Positions 1 to 12,354 of a DNA stretch of 64,000 bases are shown piece after piece. Positions within the stretch are counted from its first letter, which is position 1; each line of letters starts with the position of its first letter. The notes beneath the pieces are model-generated. The model was not told where the DNA came from and did no database searches. It was given only the letters and a program-made list of their open reading frames with translations. The translations under genes were made by a program, and so were the position numbers. The DNA is taken from contig NC_084888.1 of assembly GCF_958979055.1 (NCBI RefSeq), forward strand, positions 35,516,304 to 35,580,303, in the 5' to 3' direction. This stretch comes from Alnus glutinosa (Eukaryota > Streptophyta > Magnoliopsida > Fagales > Betulaceae).

Positions 1-759
1 CTCTTTTGAAAGTATAATTTTTTATGATACCAGATTTATCGGGGCCTCTAAATAAAAACATTAACAAACAATAAAAAATACAAAAACAACTTTTACATTT
101 ATTTCACATCAGAATATTTTTTTCAAACAAAAAATAAAAGTACTTCCAAAGGACATAAACAAATATACTCAATTTTTATATTATTTTTTCATGTCTCGAT
201 ACTTGTTAGATAAAACAGCCAATTTAGGAAAATATATCAACATTTCGATTTACTTAAAAAAAAAAGGAAAAATATATACCCCAAGAAAAGGGAATAATAT
301 AAATATATATTTTCTTATTTTTTTACTATGTTTTCTCTCATCAAATACGAACTAAATGAGTAAATGGTATTTCAATTTATTTCATCAATAGTTCAACTAT
401 AAATATACTTAGTTTAAATTTAGATTAAATATTATTTAACCCCTCAACTAATAGTCATTTTTTTTATAAAGTACAACGAATTAACAAGTATCATGCTTCG
501 GCTATTCAAATTGCCAATTTGTTGGAACTAAGCCCCACTCATTAGTTTTGATTGTTATATTAGATGAAAAATCAAAATTGACTAAAACGTTTCGAAAATA
601 CCCTTATTTTTATTATTATTATTATTATTATTATTTTAAAAAAGAAAAAAGAAAAAAAAAGGGGTAGTCTTATTAGATTTTTTTTTAGCTTTTTGTTTTA
701 AAAAATATTTTTCTACTAATTAATAGTTGTGTTACAAATAATTATTATTTAACCGTTCA
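1..759. other. AT-rich spacer, no gene seen
   Basis: Very AT-rich sequence with homopolymer runs and a short ATT repeat near 610-635. No reading frame with recognisable protein similarity and no RNA gene was seen on either strand. Confidence 0.6.
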
Positions 760-765
760 TTTAAA

Positions 766-960
766 GAAGAGTAATGATATAAAATTAAAAAAAAAAAAAA
801 AACAACCACATCCACATTACATGCCTTTTGCACACATCCACATTACACGCCTTTTACACACCCCCATTCATATGGGGTGGGGCACATGTGATGGTGGGTC
901 CCACCTCATGTGAGGGGAGAGTGTAATTGGTGTGTAATGGGTATTTTTTGTATCATTCCT
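766..960. mobile_element. MITE-like element with short inverted ends
   Basis: The left end (GTAATGATA near 771) and the right end (TATCATTCC near 951, reading GGAATGATA on the other strand) are inverted. TTTAAA occurs directly outside both ends (760-765 and 961-966) and could be the target duplication. The interior repeats CACATCCACATTACA-like words and has no coding potential. The superfamily cannot be assigned. Confidence 0.5.
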
Positions 961-984
961 TTTAAATAAATGGTTGATCTCGAA

Positions 985-1080
985 TGGCTATGGATCTTGT
1001 ATTTGACTTTCTGGTATTTGTAACTCTTTGGGGTCTGCTTTTAGTAATGAATAAGGTTTTCGTTAAAAAAATAAAAAATA
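985..1080 (+). mobile_element. 5'-truncated non-LTR retroelement 3' end with target duplication
   Basis: About 96 bases ending in an A-rich tail (TAAAAAATAAAA-type). It is flanked by a 17-base direct repeat at 968-984 and 1081-1097 that differs at one base. A truncated insert, an A-rich 3' end and a target duplication are the signature of LINE-type target-primed insertion. The 3' end (TAATGAATAAGG... then A-rich) resembles the end of the next element at about 1990. Confidence 0.65.
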
Positions 1081-1116
1081 AAATGGTTGATCTTGAAAGT
1101 ATATAAGAGAGAGAAC

Positions 1117-2022
1117 CATTAGTTTGATTTTGTGTTTGGGGGAGGGAGGCTTCCACGCCTCCCTCCTCCCTGGTTTTGGCTAGTTGGTTTTTTGTTGAAG
1201 TTTTGAGTCTTCCAACCGTTTGGATTGTGGATGTTTAGTCTCCCTAGTGTGGATTCGGTGGAAGGTTAGTTTTATGTTGTTTAGTTTGTAAAGGCAGGAG
1301 AGTTCTCTGGTGAAGGTGCCGGCGGGAACTTGCCATCCATGGCGTGTTGATGGCGGAGATCGTGGTCGAGTTTGTTTATTGTCAGATTTTTGGAGGCCAG
1401 ATCTACGAGTTTCTGTCATCTTCTGTTGGACACGCACCATTTATCCTTGTTCGCCGTCAGTCTTTGGTGCTCCAGCCGCTTCCCACGGTTGTGCGGTCTC
1501 TCTGCAGTCGGTGCGTGGTCTTCACGCGCCTATGTGGTTTTCGGATTGGGACTGCGCGTGATGGCCACAACCCGGGTTTTTCGCTGTGTTTGGTGGTTCT
1601 GGTGGTGATCGGAGGTTTTTGGCGTTTGAGGGTTGATGGGTTTGTTTCTGGTGGCGGCGCTTGTGCTACACGCGCCGTCACAAGTGGTGGCTTTTCCGGC
1701 AGACAGCTTCTATGTTGAGCTTTTCCTGTGTTGTTGTTGTTTGTGTTTCCTTGGACAATCTGCTTTGTGCGCATTTTAACTTAGTCTTTGGCAGTCGCCT
1801 AAAATGTGTGACCGACTCCCTGATCAAGTAAAGGTGTATGTCAACGTAGAAGCATCATTCTGTTGGCTGGGTTATTTTAATAGCAACTGTCAGTATTGTT
1901 TTAAGATGTATGTACACCTTTAGGGTGTCTGATTATGTTCACCTTCGTGGTGTTTGGTGTTGTACTATTTGATTGTTTTAATGAAAGATTACCTTTCCAT
2001 AAAAAATAAAAAATAAAAAAGA
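1117..2022 (+). mobile_element. Probable non-LTR retroelement remnant, non-coding
   Basis: A GC-richer block than its surroundings, ending at about 1985-2022 in TAATGAAAGATTACC followed by repeated AAAAATAAA. This is the same 3' style as the short insert at 985-1080. Overlapping open frames on both strands (about 1310-1774) show no recognised domain. The purine word AGAGAGAGAA lies near both ends and may be a target duplication, but it is too simple to be decisive. It could be a 5'-region/3'-end composite of a LINE or a non-autonomous derivative. Confidence 0.45.
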
Positions 2023-3578
2023 GAGAGAGAGAGAGAAAGCAAGGATGGGTTGTACTGCAAGGGGTGGCTATTGTGATGGCCACAATTTGATTCAGCAGCT
2101 GCAAGTAAAAGTGATAATTCAGATCCGAATTGTTTAGAGGCATGCATACAAATCCATTTAGGCCAATTATAAATCAAGTTGTTTAATTAAACGGGTAAGA
2201 TATCTGAACCCTAACTAACTAACCTCGTATTAAATTTACAGGTCGTATAAAAAATTGTCAGCTTTACCCGTAAGTCACGTACCGAATTTGGATTGTATCA
2301 AGATATATTTATAAGACTATTTAGGTAAATCATGATCCGAACAATTTAATTAAATAGGTTAGACCGATAAACTCTAATCTAATAATTTTGTATTGAGTTT
2401 GTATCAAATTCATAAATCGTATCAAAATTTCTCGACCTAACAGCAAGTCCCCCATTCTTTTTATTTTTTAATAAAGTGTCTCAATCTAAACCGTTCATTT
2501 AAAACGTACGAACTTGTTAATAGCAATTGCTTGCAGTCATAGCATCGGATCTCAATCACTATTAATGACCAAACATTTCCACTCCTCCAATCATCGTTTG
2601 GAAATCGATGAAAATCAGAGTCAATGTTGATCAAAAGACCAAAAACTCTCTCCTGCCTACTGTAGGTTTCTAAGACCGACTGAGGAGTCTGAAGAACCCA
2701 ATCCTATGACAATTACCCAAAAAAGATTCATGCTTGTGTCCCAATCCCAACTTCTCTTTTTGCCCTTTTTTCTGCTTTCCGAACTTTCCGTACCTCGTCA
2801 AAAAGGTAACGAAAAAAAGCAGAGAAAACCCCATCCGCTAAGCAAATTTCAGTACGATATACACTATAACCACTCTATTATATTATACACTCGTGTATAT
2901 ATGTACGTAAATATTACTATTATAAAGTTCTCTACTTGGTTAGTCAACCTTGATAAAAGGCAATGTGAGTGGGGTGATTTGCTTGAGTTCGAACCCTAGA
3001 GAAAGTCGATGAAAAGGGTAATGCTTCCGGTAATGTTTTTTGGGTTGCTGGAAATTCTGATATGTGTTCCTCACTCTGGTGTTTAGAAAAGTCTCAGAAA
3101 TTATATATTTATTTGTTTTGAGTTTGATGACTATATATATATGTATATTTATTCAAAATTTGATTTGGGTTTTCTTTAAAAGTTAATTTAAATTATTTGT
3201 TTACGGGTTTCTGATTAATGGGTTTTGTTGATGAATCGAGAATGAGGAAGTGAGGGTGTTTATGTGAAATTCTTGTTAGTTCTTTTGTCTTTATTACAGA
3301 AACTTCATTATATATGTTTTCTTCATAAGACTTGGTAAGCTCATCACTCGTATGGTTTGATGCCCCAAGCTTAAGTGGAACGTTATGTTTCATTCAATAG
3401 GGCTTTGAGGCTTTGATTTGATAAGTTCTTCCTATTTGCATAAGGCATTAGCTTTTTGAGGTGGGACTTAATGCGATCTACCATGTGTTGTGGCTGATTT
3501 TATCCGAATTTAATGCCATTTTTACACTTGAGTTTTGACACATTCAACTGCATCTCTAATGTTATCCAGAAATAAAAA
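2023..3578. other. Spacer upstream of the HESO1-type gene, promoter/5' UTR region
   Basis: Starts with a GA microsatellite (about 2020-2036), then AT-rich repeat debris to about 2520. The less AT-rich stretch 2600-2830 (CT-rich, CTCTCTCC) could hold the transcription start of the next gene, with a 5' UTR intron reaching toward 3578, but no exon border is provable. At 2985-2998 there is a tRNA B-box-like word (GAGTTCGAACCC), possibly from a decayed SINE. Confidence 0.35.
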
Positions 3579-6500
3579 ATGAGTAACTATAGCACATTGG
3601 AGCATGTTCTCGAGGAAATACTTCGAGTGGTCAAACCCCTGCAGGAGGATTGGGAGACACGGACTCGAGTTATTGATGCACTACGAAGAGTAATCGGATC
3701 TGTGGAAAGTTTGAGAGGTGATTTGTGTTATTTTTCATGTTTTTATTAGAACATTGTCGCATATCTTGTTTGAAGTTGATAATTTGTACTTGACAAATAC
3801 TTAGAATCAGTAAAACTTCCTTGATTTGCATTTAAGGGTATGAATTTATAATTTGATCAACGTCAACGGATCATGTTAAAAAAGGGAAACAAATTTATCT
3901 TAGGAAATCATGAAACTGGTCTACTTTCTAATCTGGAAGAACAGATATTTGACTACTAAAACTATGGTTCCCATTCTATGGGCTATTAGGTGGCCTTTAA
4001 GGTGTGCTACTGATTGCCATTAATTGATCTATGATACTCTAAATTATAATTAGTAACAAATCCAGCCAATTATTTTTTGACGAATAATAATTTATTAGAA
4101 AGAAAAGCTCACTTACAAGAAGAGTATACAAGAGAAGCAACCACCCTATTGGGGTCGAAAATTTAGAAAATGAACAAGATCTACAAGATTAGAGAAAAAG
4201 AAGTTTACGAAAGAGGAACGCTATTGTGTTGGAGTGGTGATGCATGTGTAAGAAATGTGGGGAGTCTATAGATCATCTACTCATTCATTGTGAGGTTGCA
4301 ACAAAGTTGTGCAATGCACTTCTTCAGTTGTTTGAAGTTGCTTGGGTTATGCTTTGAAGGGTGAGCAGGTTGTTGGGAAGTTGGAGGGGACAATTGGGAA
4401 ACCATATGCTTTGAAAATATGGAGCTTGCCTCCTTTATGTTTAATGTGGTGTATTTAGAGAGAACGGAGCGCAATGAGCTTTGAAGATGTGAGAATGGGT
4501 TGTTAGAGATGAAGAAAATAATATTATTATAGGAAAGGCAAGGTGCACATGGTGTAGGGTTGGGGTCTTCTGAAGGTCTTGAGTTTGAGGGCTTGGGTTT
4601 TTTAGGGTTGTTGGATTTTCTTTCTTGTTGTAGGCTGCTTTGGTAGTTCCTGTCTTTACTTCTTATGTACTTAGGGGCGCCTTACGTTTTCTTTTATAAA
4701 ATCTTTATTACTTATAAAAAAAACAAAAGAAAAGAAAAGAAAATAATGTTATTATTATTATTATTATTATTATTTTCTATAATTTAGGGGTTTTATTGTA
4801 TACTTCATGTGTACTAATGTTGCATCCTTCCGTGCTTTGAATAAACATACATTACTTACTAAAAATAAAAAAAAAAATAAAAAGAGGAAGAGAAATTAGG
4901 AACAAAAGTTACAACCCAATATAAGAGGGCACTCAAAAAGGAGGATTTTAGTTGAAGCACATTAGATTCATGGTCCTAGAAAAGACGTCGCTTCCTTTAT
5001 CCAAATGCTTCACATTTGTAAAGTAGGGATGGCTTTCCATATGGCCTCTTTGGATTGTTCCCGCCCTTGTGTCTTCCAACATTGAAGTAACTCAACGATA
5101 TTGCTAGGCATGACTCACGAGACTCCGAATAAGATGAGAATCAAATGCCATATCTCGCGAGTAAACTCAAAATGGATGAGAATGCGGTTTGTGGTCTCCT
5201 TGCGCTTCTTGCAAAGACAACACCGATTGACAAGGGGAAGACCCCGCCTCCTAAGGTTGTCAATAGTAAGAATTTTACCCAAAGCTGTCATCCAAGTGAA
5301 GAAAGTGATACAAGGAGGAGCCTTCACCTTCCAAACGCTCTTCCAAGGAAAAATGGAAGACTCACCAGATTGTAAAGTATAGTAATAGCTATTCACTTTG
5401 AACCTATGATTGCAGGCTGGGGATTACAACATTTTATATGTTTGTCTCAAAAGGGTTTTCGAAAGTATAAAAGATTTGAGGAAAGCCACTAGGGACTCAA
5501 GCTCCCAATCTTGGACCGCCCTAATAAAACTTAGGTTCCAATGGTCATAGGTGCTGGAATAGTCCATATAATATGAAACTAAAGCCTCCTTGTCCCGAGC
5601 TATAGAATAGAGTTCTGGAAATAAGGACTTGAGAATCACTTCTCCGCACCACACATCCTGCTAGAAATAAAGGCAAGAACCATCCCCTACTCTATAGGAG
5701 ACTAAGTTCAAGAAACACCCCTAGCCATTCCTAATATTCCTCCAAAGACCCACCCAATATAGTGCTCGAGTTTCCTTAGAACACCGGCCTCCTCTTTGGA
5801 TCCCATACTTTTCCACTATCACCTGTCTCCATAAGGAATTCTTTTAATGTGAAAATCTCCAAAGCCATTTACCCAACAAAGCTTTATTAAACAACATGAG
5901 GTTTTTCACGCCCAACCCTCCTCTAGAAATTGGGGAGCAAACCGTCTTTCATTTCACTAGATGAGGCATGCGCTCCCCATCAAAACCATTCCAAAGAAAG
6001 TCCCCTTGAATAAGCTCTAATATTCTTGCTATACCGGCTGGCAAATGAAAAGAGACAGAAAATATGTAGGTAAGATGGAAAGTGTGCTCTTGATAAGGGT
6101 TAGGCAGCCGCCTCGAGCCAAGTAGATCTTTTTCCAACTTGCCAATCTTTTTTCCATTTTCTCAACTACCCCATTCCAAATAGCTTTTGACTGGAAAGAT
6201 TCAGTACTTGGCCCATCGTAATTGATTCTAACTTCCGAAGGTTGATCTTTAAACCCAACATAGCCTCAAAACACAACAGGATGTGATCCATATTATCATG
6301 GCCATTGGCCCGCTGTTCTCCCTTTTTTGGTCGGGCGCTATGTGAAGAGGGCACCGGGCGCGGGGTGGGGGGGGCAAGGGCAATTGGTAGACTTGAGCCT
6401 ACAATATCTGGAGGCTATGGTTTTCTTTTAAGCTGTTGAAATGTTATGGTTATGAATCCACTAACTTTGTCATGGGAACATACCTTTTTTGTTCGATCCT

Positions 6501-9500
6501 AATTAGCTGGATCTTAGCAGCATGAAGAGTGAGCTGGCATGGGAGTTGTGCAGGTGGAGTGTTCAATTGGAGGTTCTCTTTTTTTTAGCATCATTGATTA
6601 GTTTTTGTACAAAGAATAATTAGATGAACTTTTTATTTTATTTGGAAAATTGAGTCATCCACTATTTCTTCAGATTCATAACCTCCCCTCCCACCAGTTA
6701 GGGGATCCATCTTTTCTGACTTGACGGGGTGGCTAGGCTGGTTATTGTAGTTTGGTCCCCCAGAAAAAAGAGAGGAATATTCATTCCACAAAGACTGAAA
6801 GTTTATGAGTTCTTTACTTTTTTAGCACCATACAAACCTTTGTCTTCACTGTTTTTTCTTCTTTGTGTTTCCTCTAGCAGAAAGAGAAAAGTAACCTAAA
6901 ATAAAGATACACCACATTAAGGGAACTTTTAGTTCTTGTTTTTTTTTCCCTGCATTTATTTGTTGAGTCATCATGATTTTTTACGTCTTATTTCCACGAG
7001 GCATAATGGGTTGCCATTGTGTAAAGAGTTTAATGGTTAACAACATAGTTTCATGATTTGGCGCAATCAGGTGCACGAGTGGAGCCGTTTGGTTCATTTG
7101 CGTCCAATCTGTTCACAAGATGGGCTGACTTGGATATATCTATCGACTTACTCAATAGTTCATGTATTTCATCAGCTGGAAAAAGGCGTAAAAAACATTT
7201 ATTAGGAGACATACAAAAGGCTTTGAGAACGATAGGTAAATTTCTTTGGGTTCAAGTGTTTTATTTTTGCCTCTCTCTTGAATGCTTGTTTTCTATCTTG
7301 CCTCATTACTGACAATCTCCCCCACGCATATTAACTTCAATTGTTGCATTATTGTAATTGTTTGTCTCTGATGAATGTCTTGAAACACATTTTCTCACAC
7401 TCAAGGCATTTTATGACAATGGGAAGAAAGCATACATGAAGCCTTGGACTGTAATTTATATGAACTGAAAAGTAGAGAACTTCAGTCATTGTACCAATCT
7501 TCACCTGTTGTTGCAATTCTTTGTTCTCCATAATTTAGCAAACTTTATTTAGCGAGCAGGCCACTTGTGAAAGTTTAATGTCTTATGTAGTATGTGATTA
7601 TGTCTTACAGAAGACAATCATGGCCATTTTTCCATCTTGTACTAGAAAATGTGTAAGATTTCCATAAGTGGCCTTTATACCTGACATCAAAGAGCATCAT
7701 TTTAATTTTATTGTTCATTGCATCTGTAAAGAGTAAACTGATTGCCTCTATAGGATCAATGTTGGGGAGTTGGGACTTAAAAAATGATGTTTATTACTTT
7801 TTTATCATTTTGGTTTTTATTCCTCATCAATGTGTTTATGTTTTTACTGAATCCATCTTAAAAAAAAAAAAAAGCTTTTGAAACCTTTGAAGGCAAAATG
7901 GAGTCATGTAATCTCTTGATAGTATCATAGTGACTCTATGATATTTGCAAATTTAGAACATAGGGTTCCAATGCTTATTAAAGGTGGCCTTTTAATAATC
8001 TTTTTGTCTTTAAAGGGTTCGACATTTCTGTTCTTTATTGGCTTGATTATTCTTCACTACAATGCTTTTATCTTCATTTCATAACATTGTTGATATGCAG
8101 GTGGATGGCACGGGTTGCAATGTATCCCCAATGCAAGAGTTCCAATTCTAAAATTTGAGAGTAGCCTCCAGGGAATCTCTTGTGATCTATCAATTGATAA
8201 CCTGCAGGGCCAAATTAAATCCAAAATCTTGCTTTGGATCAGTGTGATAGATGCACGGTTTCGCGATATGGTTTTACTGGTACATTCTTGTAGCAAACTG
8301 ATACTCGCTTTTGTGGGAGAAGTGCTAGAAATTTGATGGATTTTTACTAGCTTTTATAGGTCAAGGAGTGGGCAAAAGCACATGATATAAATAATCCAAA
8401 AACTGGGACTTTCAACTCATACTCTCTCAGTTTGCTTGTGATCTTCCATTTTCAGGTAATCTTTAGTCATTATTCCTGGTGTAGTGTAAAAAAAGTGGTT
8501 AAGTTTGGAGGATATTTCCTTGATGCTCCATGAAATTCGTCCAAGATGGTTGCTTTGGACCTGGTTTGCTGAATTTTATAAAAAATTACCTACTTTTGTG
8601 ATTTTTTTACTGTTGCATCAGTCTCGTTCTGTTTATTTCATTTAAATATGTTGTCATGTTTCAAGACACCAGGACATAATCTTCTTCTGACTTACATATT
8701 TTGATTTATGTATATATCTTCTTGAGTTGGTCTGTCTTCCTGTCTTTGCTTCCGAGCATGTTGAAATTTACTGACTCGGTTCTAACAAGTGATGGAGGAT
8801 TTAATTTTTCTTTCAGACATGTGTGCCTGCAATTTTACCACCTCTTAAAGATATATACTCAGGAAATATTGCTGATGATCTTCAAGGTACTTTTCATCTT
8901 TAATCTTACGTCCCTTTCTCTTTGGATTCTTCCTTAGACTGGTGGAGACATTAGCTGAGTTGTACTTTTCTTTGAAAATAGTAACTTGTTTCCTATTATA
9001 TGTTGTTGTATTTTTATTTTTATTTTTTATTTTTTTACAATTTATTTTGGTGCTTTAGAGTCCAAATGCCCTACTAAAAAATGAAAATAAAAATAAAAAT
9101 TGATTTAAGACATTATCTGTTGGTCTCACACTTATGAAAGCAGTGTCTTAACAGTTTAATCATTTTTTAAGGAACATATTGCTGTGTCCAGGCTTCATAT
9201 GCTCTTGTTCTTTCTCTCTTTGCTTTAGGTTTGGTGTTTCTAAATGTTATACTGCTACATTATTCTTGGCAGTGTGGTCAGAAAGGTCACGGAACTGGGA
9301 TTTTTGTTTCCTCTTCTGTTATCGAAGACATATGATTGGATTGGTGGAGTACTGGGGTGATTGAGGCATAGATAGTAAGCCTAAAGTTAGTATTCTTGAA
9401 AGAGAGGTAGATGGTAATTTAAAGGTGCAGTTTACTCAGAAGAGGAGCCATCAAGCATCTCTTGTTAGCAGACATATCTAACTTATCTTAATCATCATTT

Positions 9501-11482
9501 AGGTATATTGAAGCAGAAATCTAGTCTTCAGTTTATTTGAATTTTTATTTAAATTTAATGTTCTTTGGTAACAGTTGTAGTCCTAAAGATTGTTAAGCAT
9601 ATGATCGATGTGACAGTTGTTCGGTGTACAAATGGCACCATCTCATGAGGAATTAGGAAGAATAAATTAGAGCAAATATGGGTGGTATAATAAAAATATG
9701 GTCTTAAAAAATTTAGTCGTTATTTTAATGTATGATTTTTCAACTAGCAGTTTTTTTTTTTGGTGCCTTATCAACAAATACCAGAGAACACTGTATATTC
9801 TTGGTTTTGGCTCAAAATTTGAGGAAAAATTACTGGTATTTTCAAGAGTTCATGCTGATTTTTTACCAACATGTCTGCTGAAATCGAAGCTTGCAGGAAC
9901 AATATAATTTAATAACAAATTAGTGTGGTCCTGGAATTAAAAATTCTGAAATTTCTGGATGAGGACTTAGACCTTTACTTAGAGCATTCAAGTTATGTTC
10001 GTGCCTTTTTAACTTTTATATCCTATTCTTTCCATACTATTAATGTTCGTGCCTTTTACCAACCTTTTTTTATTAGTTATTTTTATTTATAAAACTGTAG
10101 ATGTGTTTACAATGAGAAATGATTCATTTCCTCTCCTGGTCCTTTTTCCGTCCTCTCACTTTTTAAAATTACCATTGGATCTGTGGGGTCCATGTATGGG
10201 TCCAGATCTAATAGGATTTTGAAAAGTGGAAGGATAGGAGAAGATCAGAGGAAGATATATAGCATGTCTCGTTTGCTATACTGCAAATACGAAGAGTACC
10301 TTGAAATGATTTGTGGAATTGAAACACAAGTTGACTACTTTAGAAGACACAGAGAGTCATGGGGCCTTTCTTTCAACATGCTTCGTGCAGGTGTGAGGGC
10401 TACTGCAGAGAGACATATCGCAGAAACATGTGCTGCGAACATAACAAGGTTCAGGCAACAGAAATACAGACCAGTTAATCGAAGTTCTTTGTCTGAGCTT
10501 TTCATTTCATTCCTTGAAAAGGTGATCGTTTCCATCATGATTTTCTACCTTAATAGATAATGGAGAATCTTGGTATTAGAGATTTGTGTTATGTGTTCAT
10601 TAAATTTCAAGATATATTTAACTTGTTTATTCTACCATTAACCCAATATATCTGGATTATATATCCATTTTTTTTTTCAATCAGATGAAAATGTTTTATT
10701 ATGTACCGGAAATTTATATAAATTGGTAAAATGCCCTTTTCTATAATAGGTTGGCGAAGTTTGCCTAGCATCTTCCCCATATCTTTGGAATGAGATGCCT
10801 GCTACGTCAATAAACTTGCTCTCATATGGTATTGAACAGGGCCCTTTGTATGTTTTGCAGTTTTCTAACATAAGTTTGAGAGCCCCAGAGCAAGGAATTT
10901 CTTCCTATACGGGACAGTGGGAGTTCGTAAGGATGAGATTGTTGCCCAAAACTTATGCATTATTTGTAACTCTCTCTCTCTCTCTCTCTCTCTTATATAA
11001 AACATACACTGATACACACACAAAAACACTTTATTTTGTCGTAGTGATAAAATTATAACTGCTGCTTATTGGCTCTGCTGATGGCTGTTTAGATTGAGGA
11101 TCCTTTTGAGCAGCAAGAAAATTCCGCTAGGGCTGTTAGCAGGAGTAATTTGACAAGGATATCTGAAGCATTCCAGACGACCCACCGTAGGCTTATTACA
11201 GCCAATCAGAGTCAGGGTTTTCTCCTCCTTGACGAACTAGTCCGACCACAAATATCACGATATATTCCCAGAGCACCTGCTCGGAACCCAACTGACAATG
11301 GCAGGTACTACCACCAGTACCAGTACCAGCAACACCCAACTCGTTCTCAGGTGGAGAGGACTTTACTGTCAACAACTTCACAGCAATTTCGGAACTTGAG
11401 GTTGGAAAGCCGGTCCAGCAGTTCAACTCTGCAAAATCACAATCAAGGACAGCATATGTGGAGAGCGAGATCGGATCGATAG
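3579..11482 (+). CDS. HESO1: HESO1-type terminal uridylyltransferase (8 exons)
   Basis: Joined exons: 3579-3717, 7071-7235, 8101-8279, 8360-8455, 8817-8886, 10391-10521, 10861-10965, 11093-11482; 424 aa, one stop. The family adds uridines to 3' ends of unmethylated small RNAs and of AGO-cleaved fragments, marking them for decay when HEN1 methylation fails. Visible in the protein: nucleotidyltransferase GS motif (G54-S55) followed by D66-x-D68, third catalytic Asp at D130 (SCDLSID), then the PAP-associated region ending in [15 protein letters not shown] and the conserved [10 protein letters not shown] stretch. The start is chosen because [15 protein letters not shown] matches the family N-terminus. 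The Gln/Asn-rich tail is short compared with the roughly 510-aa Arabidopsis protein. Family assignment is firm; orthology to HESO1 rather than a close paralogue is inferred. Confidence 0.9.
4068..6370 (-). mobile_element. LINE remnant, antisense in HESO1 intron 1
   Basis: On the minus strand, 5115-5396 encodes the zinc-binding domain that follows plant LINE reverse transcriptases ([15 protein letters not shown], then [24 protein letters not shown]). 5949-6137 and 6166-6354 carry pieces of the RT C-terminal connection ([26 protein letters not shown]). All are broken by stops and frame changes. The left part, about 4068-4186, looks like the 3' UTR of the same family (compare 56480-56560), so a younger plus-strand LINE seems to split this copy. 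Confidence 0.7.
4187..4886 (+). mobile_element. LINE 3' fragments, sense orientation, nested
   Basis: Frame pieces around 4240-4330 read [16 protein letters not shown], a LINE RT zinc-binding motif, followed by a 3' UTR and an A-rich end near 4715-4745. A second LINE-like 3' end (GGGGTTTTATTGTATACTTC... A-rich) lies at about 4785-4886. Both sit between two parts of the antisense LINE, suggesting nested insertion. Borders are approximate. Confidence 0.55.
10112..10270. mobile_element. MITE, GAGAAATG family copy A (HESO1 intron 5)
   Basis: A palindromic element. The left arm starts GAGAAATGATTCATTT and contains TTTTAAAATTACCATTGG. The right arm contains ATTTTGAAAAGTGGAAGG and ends GCATGTCTC. 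The centre carries GGGGTCCATGTATGGGTCC. Related copies occur at 30300-30480 and 57193-57354. It ends about 120 bases before HESO1 exon 6. Confidence 0.6.
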
Positions 11483-11913
11483 GTGCCATCAGTTTTCGTT
11501 TAACCAAACAGCTTTTTACTGCAAAAGTTTGTTGTTTCTTGTGAAAAGTTGTTATATTGAACACCAAGGTGTTTTACTGCATACAATTGTTTTGACATTA
11601 TATGCTGCCCCCCTGCCAAATCAATTGAGAAACAGATTCTCTTGTGTGATTTATTTTGCGGTTTCTTTCTTAAAAATCAAAGTTGCATCCGATGCTGTTA
11701 AATCTCTGATCGTTAATATGCCAAGGTTGTTAGGGAGTCGAGTAGTCCTAAAAGTAGCATGGTTTCACCTTACAAAAAATCATGCATTGGGTTGACTAGA
11801 ACAAGTTGAGTTGAGAGGCCTCGAGGAAAATGCATCTATACCAGGTATAGCTGCATTTAGTAGCTAAAGATCAAATCAAGTTTGGCTGTATATTCCAATC
11901 ATATAACCAGACG
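11483..11913. other. 3' UTR region of the HESO1-type gene
   Basis: Sequence downstream of the stop codon; probably the 3' UTR plus flank. No further reading frame with similarity to known proteins was seen. The polyadenylation site cannot be placed from sequence alone. Confidence 0.4.
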
Positions 11914-12354
11914 TGTAATTGACAGGCGTGCATTTTGTTTGTAATTGAGTTGCATGTGCTGTAAATGGGCTGAGATGAATAATAGGCTGTGACCCATATT
12001 AGAAGTAGAATGGAGGGGATGTCCGAAACCTTGATCAAAGTTGTGTTCTCTCTCTCTTGGAGGCTAGGTTGTCCTTGAAACAACCCTAATTGTTTTTCCC
12101 CAATTTCCTTAAATTTTCATTTCAATTCAACCAATCATCATCCATAATTTCCACTTTCATTCAGAAAATTACATCAGAAATATTCGGTCCATTGCTAATA
12201 GGTGTGCATTTGTACTATCATCCCCTCCATTCTACTCGTGAGCCCTTTTAGACTAATATGCTACAATCAGTCCAACTAATATGGGTGACAACCCATTATT
12301 CCTCTCCAGCTCATTTACAACACAACTCAATTACAAAATGCACACCTATTATAA
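11914..12354. repeat. Long imperfect inverted repeat between convergent genes
   Basis: The left arm 11914-12022 and the right arm 12219-12354 are reverse complements over most of their length. Examples are TAGAATGGAGGGGATG against CATCCCCTCCATTCTA, and GTGACCCATATTA against TAATATGGGTGAC. The loop is about 195 bases and the right arm has about 40 extra bases. It is either a fold-back/MITE element or a rearranged duplication. It lies between the 3' ends of HESO1 (+) and PMT11 (-). Confidence 0.65.

Noticed and set aside
1310..1774. Several overlapping open frames on both strands
   Set aside because: They overlap each other in a GC-richer repeat remnant and carry no domain.
2985..2998. tRNA-like B-box word GAGTTCGAACCC
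   Set aside because: No cloverleaf can be formed around it; at most a decayed SINE.
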